A DNA stretch of 64,000 nt from positions 22,940,001 to 23,004,000 of the forward strand of contig NC_068569.1 in NCBI RefSeq assembly GCF_025698545.1, written 5' to 3'. Origin of the DNA: Gossypium raimondii (lineage: Eukaryota > Streptophyta > Magnoliopsida > Malvales > Malvaceae). The stretch's first letter is position 1; every line of letters begins with the position of its first letter. The notes below the pieces were generated by a model, which saw only the letters and a list, made by a program, of their open reading frames with translations, was not told where the DNA came from and ran no database searches. Positions 33,552-43,992 of this stretch are shown here, piece by piece. A program made the translations under genes and the position numbers.

Positions 33552-35678
33552 TGTCGAAACCGTTTTTTTGAAAACAAAAACTTTAGTTGTCGACTTTTAA
33601 AAATAAAAATTGGAGTCGCCACCGATCCTTGATTGGGGTGTGATCGGCTCACCTTAAAAACAATTTTGGTCTGCAAAATTTGAGAAAACAAGTTCGGGAG
33701 TCAGTTACGCACGAGGAAGGGTTAGCACCCTCGAAACGCCCAAAATCGGTACCAAATTGATTATTTAATGTCTTGGGGTCGAAAATTTGAAAAGATTTTA
33801 AAAGAAAACTTTTTATTTCATGAATGAATCAAAATAGTAAGACATTCTTATTTCAAAGAAATAAAACACCACACCCAGTGAGTTAGGGCGCAATATTTTT
33901 AAATCTTCAAAATACCCGAATATTGCCTTTTACTTTTGAAAATTCTTATTTCGAGAAGTCAAAATATTAGGACCAGTAAGTTAGGACCTAACATTTTTGA
34001 ACTCCCCAAAATAAGCTTTTATTTAAAATTTGTGAGTTTAATGCAAAATGAATACTTAGCGTTCTAAATTCATCGAAGAATAATCGCAATCCAGTAAGTT
34101 AGGACACGATCCTTCTCGAGAATCACGAGTGCCAAATATTTTGGAAATTTGTAAAATATGATGATTTTAATGCTTTGACGCAACCAAAATATATTTTTTC
34201 TAAAAGGCGTATTAAAAAGTTGATGTATAACATGAAACAAATACCTTAACTTAAATTACAAGTGTATATGTATTTACAAAAATACATGTTCAAGTATAAT
34301 ATACAAGGATACATATAAAAGATGGAGTGGAATATATCAATCGAAACTAATAAAAAAATGCACGTATGTATTTGAAAATCGTGAAAATAAACAAAAAGTA
34401 TGAATATGTGTATAAATTTACAAAAAAAAATGTATAAGTATATATAAAATATAAAGTATATGGAAGTTTAAAAACTATATATATATATATATAAAATTAA
34501 AAAACGTATGAATAAAATATAAGCATGCATTTATAAAAGCTTAAAAAATATGTATATATATTATATAAAATATGCGCATGAATATGTATAGAAAACATAA
34601 TAATAATAATGATAGTAAATAATATAATAATAAAAATAAAAATTTCTAAAAAAACGAATTGCAAAAAAAAACACAAAATAATCAATAAATGAAATTAAAA
34701 TAAAAAGGAGGACCAATTTGCAACGCGCGCATTATATGAGGGGGCCCAAATGGAAATAATCCATCCCCCCAAACTGTGCGCAGTGATGTGGGCTGAAATG
34801 AACAAAGGTAAAAACATTTGGGCCAAATTAAAAAGAAATAACTTGGCTTAATAAAACATGGCGCAAAAAGGGAGGGCTAACTACGAAAATTTCCCATTTA
34901 AGGTGGATACGCGCGGACCCCTCCCCCCCAAACTAAACGGCTCAGCTTTTATGTTTTAGTTTAAATTAAACAAAACAAAAAAAAAAGGGAAGATCATTCT
35001 GTTTCTTTTTTCTAAAAGAAAAGCAGTGGCTCTGGTTTTTTTAACCCATTATTTGCGCCGCCGTTCAACCGAGCGCCAAGGCCCCGATTGTGACGGAGGT
35101 GGCACCGGCTCGACGACTTCGGCGATTAGGTGAGTTTCCCCTTTCCCTTTTATATTTTAAGAGAAAAATAAATAAAAAATAAAGGAAAAAAATAAAAACA
35201 AAACCGATAACTAAGAATGACGAACACCAAATAAATAAATGAAAAAAACCTTTTGTATTCAAAATGATCTCTTTGTATCTCTATCCCCCCTGATACAGAT
35301 TTTCATCGGCTTTATATAGCCGATTAACACCAAAAATCCGAAAAAAATCAAAAACCCCACTTCTTTCCGTTATTTGCTGCGTTTGTGTCCCCCTTTTTCA
35401 CAGGTTTGGTGACCGTGGAGTGCGCGCGACGAGCGCGGAGTGACAAGTCGCGGCTTGTGGGCGCTGTTGCGACGTGCGCGTGGGAGCTGCTGCGCCTAGG
35501 GTTCCTGCTGGTGCTTTGGCTAGCAAGCTTGGTTTAGTAACTTGGGCCATTGAGTTTCAATTATTGGGTTTTAGTTTACATTTGTTTTTTTATTTGTATT
35601 TGGGCTGGGTTTAGTAGGTTGGGTCTAGTATTTGGGCCTATTTATTTGCTTGGGCCTTGGCATTATTGGGCTTGTACA
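33552..35678 (-). repeat. 5' LTR of the Gorge/Tat-like element
   Basis: Direct repeat of 25083-27238; minus-strand termini TGTACA...TCGACA. Contains the family motif gtaagttagg in several places. Confidence 0.9.
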
Positions 35679-35754
35679 AACTTGACTTTAATTTTTATTG
35701 AAATTTTATATTTTAAAATTAAAGGGAAAATTTCACCATTTAAGTTTAATGGGA

Positions 35755-36095
35755 AAAATCGAAACCCCGTAAGTTAGAGTACAATTTCTCGAATCACCCA
35801 AAAAGCGAAATGTTACCTTATAACGAAACTTCTTTTATTATTTTGAAATTCAAAAAGGGTTCTTTGCTATTTAGGCCTAACAAAAAAATTTGAAACCCCG
35901 TAAGTTAGGGTTCGATTTTCTCGAATGGCCAAAATGCAAAGCATGGCCTTATAACAAAATTTCTTTTTTATTTTGAAATTCAAAAAGGGTTCTTTGCTAT
36001 TTGAGCCTAACAAAAAAAAATTGAAACCCCGTAAGTTAGGGTTCGATTTTGTCAAATGGCCAAAACGCAAAGCATGACCTTATAACAAAATTCTT
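35755..36095. repeat. 131-bp tandem repeat, about 2.6 copies
   Basis: gaaaccccgtaagttag recurs at 35761, 35892 and 36023, exactly 131 bp apart. Each unit also has ttgaaattcaaaaagggttc. It lies in the right part of the outer LTR. Confidence 0.85.
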
Positions 36096-36990
36096 ACTTT
36101 GCATATTTGGATAAAAAAATTTAATGTAACATTTAAAACAATGCGTGAATGAAGGGTTACATTGATGGAATAATAACATTATGAAAATACGAGCACACGA
36201 TTCACAACTCGCATGATAGCAATAATCGCACTATGTACAATATTTTAAAGCCTACTAATAGTCAAAGCACATGAAATGAAATCACATAATAACAATGTAA
36301 AATAAATAATGAAGATTTGAAATGAATACTATGAGATGCTCAAAATTAACAATATACATTTAACATAAATAAAACTTGGGATAGTTTGAGATAAACACTT
36401 TAAGCAATTCAAAATAAACACTACATAAAATGATTTAAAATATTACATAAAAAAAGGTTTAAAATAAGTAACATATAAAATCAAATTAGAAAAGATAATC
36501 AAACAATTTAATATAAGTAATTAAAACGAAGTGCCAGTTATTAAATAGGTAAAAAAGAATTGAAATGAAATAATAAATATATTAATTGAGAGATAAAAAA
36601 TGAAACACATTAAGGACCGAATTGGAATTAAAATAAAAACAGTGGGCGAAATTTAAAAATGGAAAGAAATTGAAGTCGATTGGAACACACGTAAAAGTGC
36701 GGGGGGCCAATCGGGAAATTAATCCATGACCCTTATACGCATCGCTTCAAACGGGACTAAAATTAAATGTCAACAAAATTATGCAGGAAAATTTAAACAA
36801 AAAAAAGGACACCATTAAGAACTGAATCAAAAGCGGAGGGGTTAACCGCGAAAATAACCCTTTTCATTCGGCCCAATACGACGCCGTTTATAATACAGGT
36901 GGATGCGCATGTCTCTAGGATCAAATTACAATGCAAATAAAATTATGAGCCGAAATCAAAATGAGCAAGAACTACATTGAGCATGACCAC

Positions 36991-37170
36991 AAAAGCTTCT
37001 TTATTGTTTGATGGTACTGCATCAATGGTGTCTTGTATCTTTTCATAGTCTCCTTTCCCTGATTGGTCCACCCTTAAAAGTAAAGCTGCTGTTGAAGTTT
37101 GAGCAGTGTCTTCTCGAGAGGTACTCGCCATTAACGTGAATAGTGTTACGTAAAAGATGAAAGCAGCCAT
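36991..37170 (-). pseudogene. PME-G: 5' fragment of pectinesterase exon 1
   Basis: From ATG 37170 the minus strand codes for the signal peptide and first about 60 residues ([31 protein letters not shown]), closest to PME-C. It ends near 36991 against LTR DNA, before the rest of exon 1. Only about 20 bp of 5' flank precede the ATG; a different intergenic block begins at 37207. No other exons are present. Confidence 0.85.
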
Positions 37171-37206
37171 CGTTGCAAAACACAAGATTGTAATTAGCTA
37201 TACGAT

Positions 37207-37560
37207 ATATATTACATAAACCCTAAACGATAAAACCTATAATTTTAGTGTGTGTGTGTTTTTTTTTTGTCAAATCCTAATAAGTAAGGGAGGATAAATT
37301 TATAATGATTAACTTTTAATTTGATATACCCATCAAGTAACCGAATGAACGAACAAGATTTTACTTCTAATTAAGTAAAATACTTGATTCCTTTAAACTA
37401 GACCACTTAAATTTAAAGTTAATTGGTCCATCAAAATCAAGTAAAAATTTTACAAAATTTTCTTTCTGTTTAATGTTTGACTCAACTCAATTTAACTTAT
37501 GAATAATCTACACCTATAATTATTAAATATGGATGTTTTGGAATAAAAATAAAATCACCT
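37207..37560. other. Intergenic block; 37207-37387 duplicates 24461-24641
   Basis: Near-identical to 24461-24641, then continues with unbroken unique-looking sequence (attcctttaaactagacc). This copy lacks the LTR found at 24642. No gene is seen. Confidence 0.75.
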
Positions 37561-38151
37561 TCAAATCAAATCAATGGGAGCCTCACATGTCATAACCCCC
37601 AAAATCTTGTCAAGGTCGAATCTTCCGAAGAAATTCATGCTGAAGCAGCTTCCGCGTTTGCCCTTGCCACCATCATACCCCTTTTGCAAACTTCCAAGCA
37701 TGATTTCCCAACCAAAATTTTCAACTACACACTGCATGCAGCCATGCATGAAAACACCAAGACGAAGAAGGAAAAACGATCAAAGGCCCAAAAGGGCTCC
37801 ACATATCACTTCCCCATGGATTACGGTTCTCAGGTTTACTAAAGGAGACAATAATATTTTGCTTTCCTCCTACTTAACCTATATATAGTTCTATAGCTTT
37901 TAACTCATTTTATTTGTTTTGATTGTACAAAAAAAAGTAAAAGTTTAATTACTAAAGCGAAAAGTTTCCACTTTCTTATAATATCTTTTTATGTTTAAAA
38001 GTTTTTGAAATAATTACAAATGAATAAATGAATAAGTTTAATATGATTACATATACAAATCAATCTTATAAGAGGTAGAGAAAAAGAATAAAGAAATCAA
38101 TATTACAACATGGGCTAACAATAATTAATTAATGTTGTGGATGATAAAGAA
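37561..38151. other. PME downstream block, copy 2 (PME-C)
   Basis: Most complete copy of the block repeated at 14336, 43741 and 50555. It opens with agcctcacatgtcataacccc and includes aaattcatgctgaagcagct. Both strands have frames: a 104-residue plus frame at 37574-37888 and a 62-residue minus frame at 37561-37749. The plus frame keeps similar words in copy 3 (HVITPKI, SRSNL, KKFM, QLPRLP), but I recognise no protein. From 38000 it becomes the immediate PME 3' flank. Confidence 0.6.
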
Positions 38152-39534
38152 TTAATGGGTGGTGGAATTGTTAGAAATGGCAGAAGAAGCTTTCTTGAAA
38201 CGTTTGGGGGTAGATCTGATCCAGCTCTTGCCGCCAATCAAGTTCTTTGTCAAGAAAATTTCCGCCTCTTTGGTCGTCAACTGTTGCGACCATTCAACCC
38301 TTTTCCTATTATTGGCTCCTGGTCCATAACACTTATATTCTCTGTAGAATACCGTGCTGCAAATATCAGACAAGAAAATTGTTAAACTTCAGTTCAAATT
38401 TAAAATGATAAACAAATAGATAAGCATATTACATTGCGCTTCTTTTATGTTACCTTTGCTTGGATGAGTCGCCCCAGTCATCCCAACCCTGGGGTAGTAT
38501 GACATTGGACATATATGTTAGGGCAAATATGACTCTAGAATACGGGCCCCATGGCCTTCCTAATACAGCAGTCCTCACCCCAGTTATCTTGCAACCCAGG
38601 AATGTAAACCCTGTCTCTTCTGATGGCGACTCCCTTCGTTGGGCTGTAATTGATGCATCTCCTTCTGAGAGTGTGTGTAAATGACACCTCTGAAATAATT
38701 GCCACACAAATTTATATGTAAGTTACTCTTCATTCAATTAAAATTCTCATATCCAACACATACTTGAACATGATCATATGGGATATAATCTCTTAAAGAT
38801 CCTCCAAATATTTTGAACGCATTTATGTATCCAACACTTATAGAATATTACCAAGTAACCGATTGCTAAAATATGTTACCTCAAAAAGGGAAGCGGCATT
38901 CCCAAAAATGAAGTCCACGGCTCCTTCAATGTGACAATTGCTGTAATAATGTCTTCCGGTGTCATCTAGCAATGTATCTTGGTAAGATAGAATTCTGCAT
39001 CCAAAGAAAGCAACCCTATCTCCTGACACTCGTAATGCCACTGCTTTAGCTCCAGCCCCGTACGTATTCTATTCGCCAAAGTTGTACACAAACATTCAAC
39101 TAACTCGAAAAATTAATTGTGCATTCTACACTCTACATGAGCATGGATGGAGATGTTATATATACCTGAATTGTGAGATATCGGCCAACAAAATCTGAAG
39201 CCAACACAGTGAAAGTAGCTGATTCAAATATATTCCCACTGTCACTCCCAGTAATTACAGTGTCATTTGGCTTTGAGCCACTTAACGTAATAAAAGGCTT
39301 GTCGGTAGGCACAACAATCTTTTCATGATAGATTCCCGGATTAACCAATATGAAAACGACCTCTTTATTATTTGATGGTACTGCATCAATGGCGTCTTGT
39401 ATCTTTTCATAGTCTCCTTTCCCTGATTGGTCCACCCTTAAAAGTAAAGCTGCTGCTGAAGTTTGAGCAGTGTCTGCTCGAGAGGTACTCGCCATTAACG
39501 TGAATAGTGTTACGTAAAAGATGAAAGCAGCCAT
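38152..39534 (-). CDS. PME-C: pectinesterase, intact four-exon gene
   Basis: Secreted pectin methylesterase of the short type (family CE8). Exons are 39534-39166, 39068-38880, 38689-38454 and 38356-38152, with GT-AG introns; 332 residues. Signal peptide is residues 1 to about 22 ([12 protein letters not shown]). The catalytic set is Q153-D154, D175, R231 and W233, but Lys131 stands where carrot PME has Gln113. Motifs: [56 protein letters not shown]. Lengths of all exons and introns equal those of PME-B, so the two are a recent duplicate pair. The sole plausible start is ATG 39534; the upstream in-frame triplet is TTG. Family membership is clear; substrate preference and tissue are not known. 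Confidence 0.94.
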
Positions 39535-40987
39535 GGTTGCGAAACACAAGATTGCAATTAGATCAAGGATACGGTGAAGTAAATGAAGGAAGTTGTAAGA
39601 TGACTGGTTTGTAATGAACAGATTATTGTGGGTAGTGTTGTTTTATATGGTATGAGTGGGCTGATTTCTTGCGATGGAAGTGTGCTCTATAAACATCAAA
39701 TTTGAAGCCACCGCGTGTTGATTAACATAACATTATATCAGAGAAAAGGCTGGGGTTGCCCCTAACACAAGCAGCCGGCAATTAGAAATTTTGGTAGAAA
39801 CTCGATAAGCTGTAGCCGTCATTTGATTGTGGTTCTAGCTAGCAACTTAATTTCACTTGTACTTTAAAATGAGTTTAATTAATATGGTTCATGAATCTCA
39901 ATTTGAACAACATTAACACTAAAATTTATGCCAATTCTAAATTACAACAACAATTTTCGATGATTGACTGATTTAATTTAATTTAATTTAGCCCCAAATG
40001 AAAGGAATAGAATAAGTTGGGCTACTTGAGATTAAAGTTAGGAATGTTAATTTGGACAAATGTTGTAACTATTTTTGCAATATTTTAGATTACAAGTCTT
40101 GAGATTGCTTAAAAACTACCTTGCTATCCATTAACTTTCTGGTTCAAATTCTTTGTAATACTTGCTTCAATGTTTGAGTTGACCATCAAGTTGGTGGCTG
40201 TTCATTTGTCCGCAGCCTTCGGCTTTGCTTATGCTTTTAGGATCTCATAAAAAAATTGGAGTTAATTTTTTTATTGAATTAAACATTAAAATTACTTTAT
40301 AATTATTTTTTATTTTTAAAATTAAATATATTACTCACCAACCTTTATCATGCATCTTTCCCTTAACTTTATCAAGCATCTTTCCCTTTATCATGCAACT
40401 TTTCTAACCCTTAGATGAGAGTAACGTACTTTAACGCATTTGAACTCAAGTCTTCCTATGCTAACAACAATATCAATGACAACTGAATTAACACTCAGTC
40501 GGCATATATAATGATCATATTTGGACAACAACAAAAACCCATACTGACTTATTTAACCTTCTAACTTTATAAAAAAAATATTTTTAACCCTCCATTTTAA
40601 TTTTTAAGAGAAAGTAAAGAATATTTAATTCCCTTAACTTTTCCCTATCGAAATAAGAAAAAACTATCCAGTGAGAGAAATAAAATCTCTTTATGTTGGA
40701 TTTTCTGTCCTTTATATTACTTCAATCCAAACAATTCTAACTTTGACTTCTTAAATAAAATTCTCTTTTACTGTATCTAAAAGTTCTTAATTAAGGATTA
40801 TAATTTCCTTCACAAATTGATTTTGTATTATATACTTGTTGTGATTAATTCAATGTAAAAAGTTTAAAATGATATTTTATTTTTATAGAATTACAGTGCC
40901 AATGTAAGTATGAGAAACAAATTAAATTAGGGATTCATATCAGTCACAACCGTATCAATGAAGGTACTGTTTTTATATTGGTACTAG
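39535..40987. other. PME-C upstream flank
   Basis: Holds the PME-C promoter (box ATATAAAA on the minus strand at 39641-39648). From 39660 it parallels the A, B and D upstream regions. 40640-40987 is the segment also found at 6591-6976. 40210-40640 has no match that I noticed. No gene is seen. Confidence 0.55.
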
Positions 40988-41586
40988 TGCTATAGGTTGT
41001 GGATTAAAACTCATGACGATTGCATAAAGAACGTCTCATAGTGGTCAATTGAAGAAATAAAGTTTATTTAACCCGATTGAACTGGCCCGACTCGTGGAAC
41101 CTATGAAAAAGCCCATCTACTTGAAGCTTTGGTGACCTAGTAAAACAGTCCAATAAAACTAGAGTTACCAGGGCAAATAGTCTAAATCCTAAATAGATAA
41201 GATTGTATATAGTTTAAATCTCTTACGACTCTCAATTGTAGATAGGCTCTAATTCAGACCATCGATATAACTCAATTTGTACCGTTGGTTCTGGGGGAAC
41301 TCGGTTATAAATAGAGGTCACCCCCTTCATTTGTAGTCACTTCACTTCATTCCATTCATAGTTGTGAATATATTTGAGAACATTTACTCAAACACTTGGC
41401 GTGCTATTTTCCTTTAGCTTTTCTATCCTTTGTTGCTCTTTCGCTCCGAGTGTGCTTCCGTTATATTTTCGATGCCTTAGAGAATTTCTGTAGAATTCTG
41501 ACCTTTGCGAGAGCTAGGCTGAATCGGAGCAAGGAAATCGCCTAAGGTTACGCGGATAACGAGATAAAAGGTCAAACCTCATGACA
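40988..41586 (+). mobile_element. Candidate solo LTR, about 0.6 kb
   Basis: Starts TGCTATAGG after ACTAG and ends ATGACA; the bases at 41586-41590 read ACTAA, a near-match to the left ACTAG. Contains a strong TATA box (ttataaatagagg, about 41307) followed by C/T-rich leader-like sequence. Its first about 75 bp are also at 6977-7050, at the same place in the PME flank. No coding sequence. LTR identity rests on this architecture only. Confidence 0.5.
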
Positions 41587-43740
41587 CTAATACATACGGA
41601 TGCTAGTCTAGTTCAGTGTACCATTTTGAATTTATTGTAATTTTAAAAAAACATTCTCAAAATCAAATAATGAGATTAAATAAATCTTAAATATAAAATA
41701 TTATTTAATGGACAAATACAATCCAACAAAAAACAAACTCAAAATGATAAAAAGCTATTTCACAAATTAAACCACAAGATGATCCCATAATGCATATAAC
41801 AAATCATAACCTAACAAACTCAAGATAAGTAATAAAAATTTAAAATTCAATTTCTTTTACCAACCGATATACCATATTGCAAATAATATAGGTGAAATCG
41901 ATTATTTAATGTGAGCGGTATTAAAACGAAATCAATTACATTAATTCATATTAATCCATGTATTTGTATAAAATATATTTTAAGTGAATTTTAGAATTAC
42001 CAACCAAACTCTTTGTATTTTGCAATGATGAAATCAAGAAAGATTTTCAAATATGAGTGATTATCTTGATAGTTTATCCTTTATATTTTTAATATTTATT
42101 TCATTTGAATGTTTTATAGAAAAATTTATTAGTACAATAACAATTACATGACATTGTTGATTTATTAATTTGTTAAAGGCACAGTTGACCAATTAAAATT
42201 TGGATCAATCTTTTATAAAATAAAATGAAGTTGATCTTATCCTATTTGAATTATTATTTAATAGCTAATATTATTTAATTTTAACTTTAAGAACGCAAAA
42301 ACATTAATATAAAATTATTTTAAATTGGACAATTTTGATAGGTACATAAGTACATTATTTTAAGCTTTATTTGTTCACTTTTCAATTGTCTTTTTTAAGT
42401 GTTGTTTAGTAATTTTTCGTAATTTGATACGTTAAGGTTCTTTGATACATTTGAGGAGCTTATCCTCAAGCAATTTAGTTTTCTTTTATATGTTTTTTTC
42501 GAATTTTAGTTTTGTTTTTAATATTTTGTTTTTATTAGTTTTAAGACATTTTTTAGACCCAAATTGGCCAATCATGTCATGAGGAACCTAACAAGTTGAC
42601 ACGATTTTGTAAGGAGTTGCCAGTGACCCAAACGTGAAGAAAACACCACCTAGAAGTGGGTATCGGGATATCGAAGTATGAAAGTTGTGATACCCCTGAC
42701 AGTGCTGAAATGAAGAGAATCGATGTCAACTACAGTGATGTGGTGATATAGAGACATCCCAAGACCATCGATTTCAAGACTGTTATGGGTATTGTGATAC
42801 CCAACTGCTACCTAACGGTTGAAAAAACTACAGAGACAATTTTACGTATCCAACAAGCTTAAGTTAAGGGAAAAATGGTCGATATTAGGTTAAATGTTAG
42901 TAGGCTATAATAAACCTTTGAATTCAAATGTTGTTGGCTAAAAACATTTTCTTTAGTTTCTTAACTCTTAGTTTAGGTTTTCTTTTCATATTCTTTTCTC
43001 TTATTTTTTTCTTTCTTTTTATTTTTGTTGTAGTATTTTTATTTCTTCGTTTTTTGTTGGAACATTGTGAAGGGAAATGTATTAAATGCTCGTGCTTTAT
43101 CAGATATTTATCTATTAATGAGCATTTTCTCAACCCGTATCTTTTACATTTTATGCTTACTATGCGTTTGTTAAAATGCTTGTGTGGAATTCAAGTTTAA
43201 TCATGTGCTAAATTATTTTATTGGTTGATTGATGAGTGGGTTACTTAGCTAAGTTATGATTTATGCATTAATTGGTTGTTTGTTGAAGTGTGTTAAATTG
43301 CATATTACACTAGAATTGACGCCTCTAGTGGAAAGATCTAGATAGACGAGACCGAGAGGAGACGCTTTCGTGTAAGACTTTGATACACTTGTACCGAATA
43401 GTGAGACCGAGAGGAAAGCTTAGGTGATATATTTTAATTTAGGATGAGGTCGAGAGGAGATTTCTAACTAAGAGTGACAAACAATACAATCATCATAAAT
43501 TTATTAGCTTAATTAGTAATTCATGAATCATTCAACCAACATTTCAATCCATTTACATTAATTCCAATAAAAAGAAAGAAAATTGATTTAGTATTTTTAT
43601 TTGTTAATTTAGATATAACTTAAATATTATTTTATTTAACCCAGCTCATGAATAGTTGAGACCCATGATTACTAAATATAATTTTTTATTTCTTATTTTT
43701 AGAAAGGCCATCCTCAAATAAAATAACAGACATTTTTCTT
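41587..43740. other. Gene-poor stretch, probably LTR-derived in its second half
   Basis: 41587-42350 is AT-rich with nothing recognised. 42560-42880 has gtatcgggatatcgaag-type words and 43330-43470 has three copies of gaccgagaggaga-like words, both common in plant gypsy LTRs, but no termini could be set. The plus frame at 42928-43200 and its antisense partner are low-complexity and not called as genes. Confidence 0.4.
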
Positions 43741-43960
43741 TAAATGGAAGCCTTACATGTCATAACCCCCAAAATCATGTCAAGGTCGAATCTAGCGAAG
43801 AAATTCATGTGGATGCAGCTTCCACGTTTACCTTGCGAGCATCGTACTCAGTTTCGCAAACTTCCAAATTGCAAAAACATGTCCCACCCAAAATTTGTCA
43901 ATCACACACAGTGCATGCATTCATGCATGAAATGATCAAGAATTGGAAAAAACAAAAAAC
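43741..43960. other. PME downstream block, copy 3 (PME-D side)
   Basis: Matches 37570-37770 and 50555-50770 (tgtcataacccccaaaatcatgtcaagg, cacagtgcatgcattcatgcatg). It has a 63-residue plus frame from 43744. It is parted from PME-D by the solo LTR at 43993-45820. Confidence 0.65.
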
Positions 43961-43992
43961 AAAGGCCAAAAAACTGAACTGATGGTCGAATA

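Larger units (their letters stand above)
25083..35678 (-). mobile_element. Gorge/Tat-like LTR retrotransposon with deleted pol
   Basis: Two long direct repeats (25083-27238 and 33552-35678, about 2.1 kb) flank a 6.3-kb internal region read on the minus strand: 5' LTR on the right, primer site 33548-33531, gag, short pol remnants, a tandem-repeat region, polypurine tract, 3' LTR on the left. LTR termini on the minus strand are TGTACAAGCCC and GGTTTCGACA. Target duplication is imperfect: AAAC/TAAAC on the left against AACTT on the right. It carries an intact gag but lacks protease, RT, RNase H and the integrase core, so it is non-autonomous at best. Confidence 0.88.
24642..36990 (-). mobile_element. 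Outer truncated gypsy LTR (TGTTGACACC family), split by a nested element
   Basis: LTR pieces are 24642-25082 and 35679-36990. The start matches 14566. The right piece contains LTR-type tracts (aattggaattaaaat, ggggttaaccgcgaaaataa) and a 131-bp tandem repeat. It ends, without an LTR terminus, against a PME exon-1 fragment near 36990. The inner element occupies 25083-35678. Confidence 0.65.

Noticed and set aside
25078-35683. A clean 5-bp target duplication for the Gorge/Tat-like element
   Set aside because: TAAAC and AACTT do not match; only AAC overlaps when shifted. Reported as imperfect.
37574-37888. A 104-residue protein gene below PME-C
   Set aside because: Similar words persist in copy 3 but the frame is broken in copies 1 and 4, and no family is recognised. 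Kept as a finding, not a gene.
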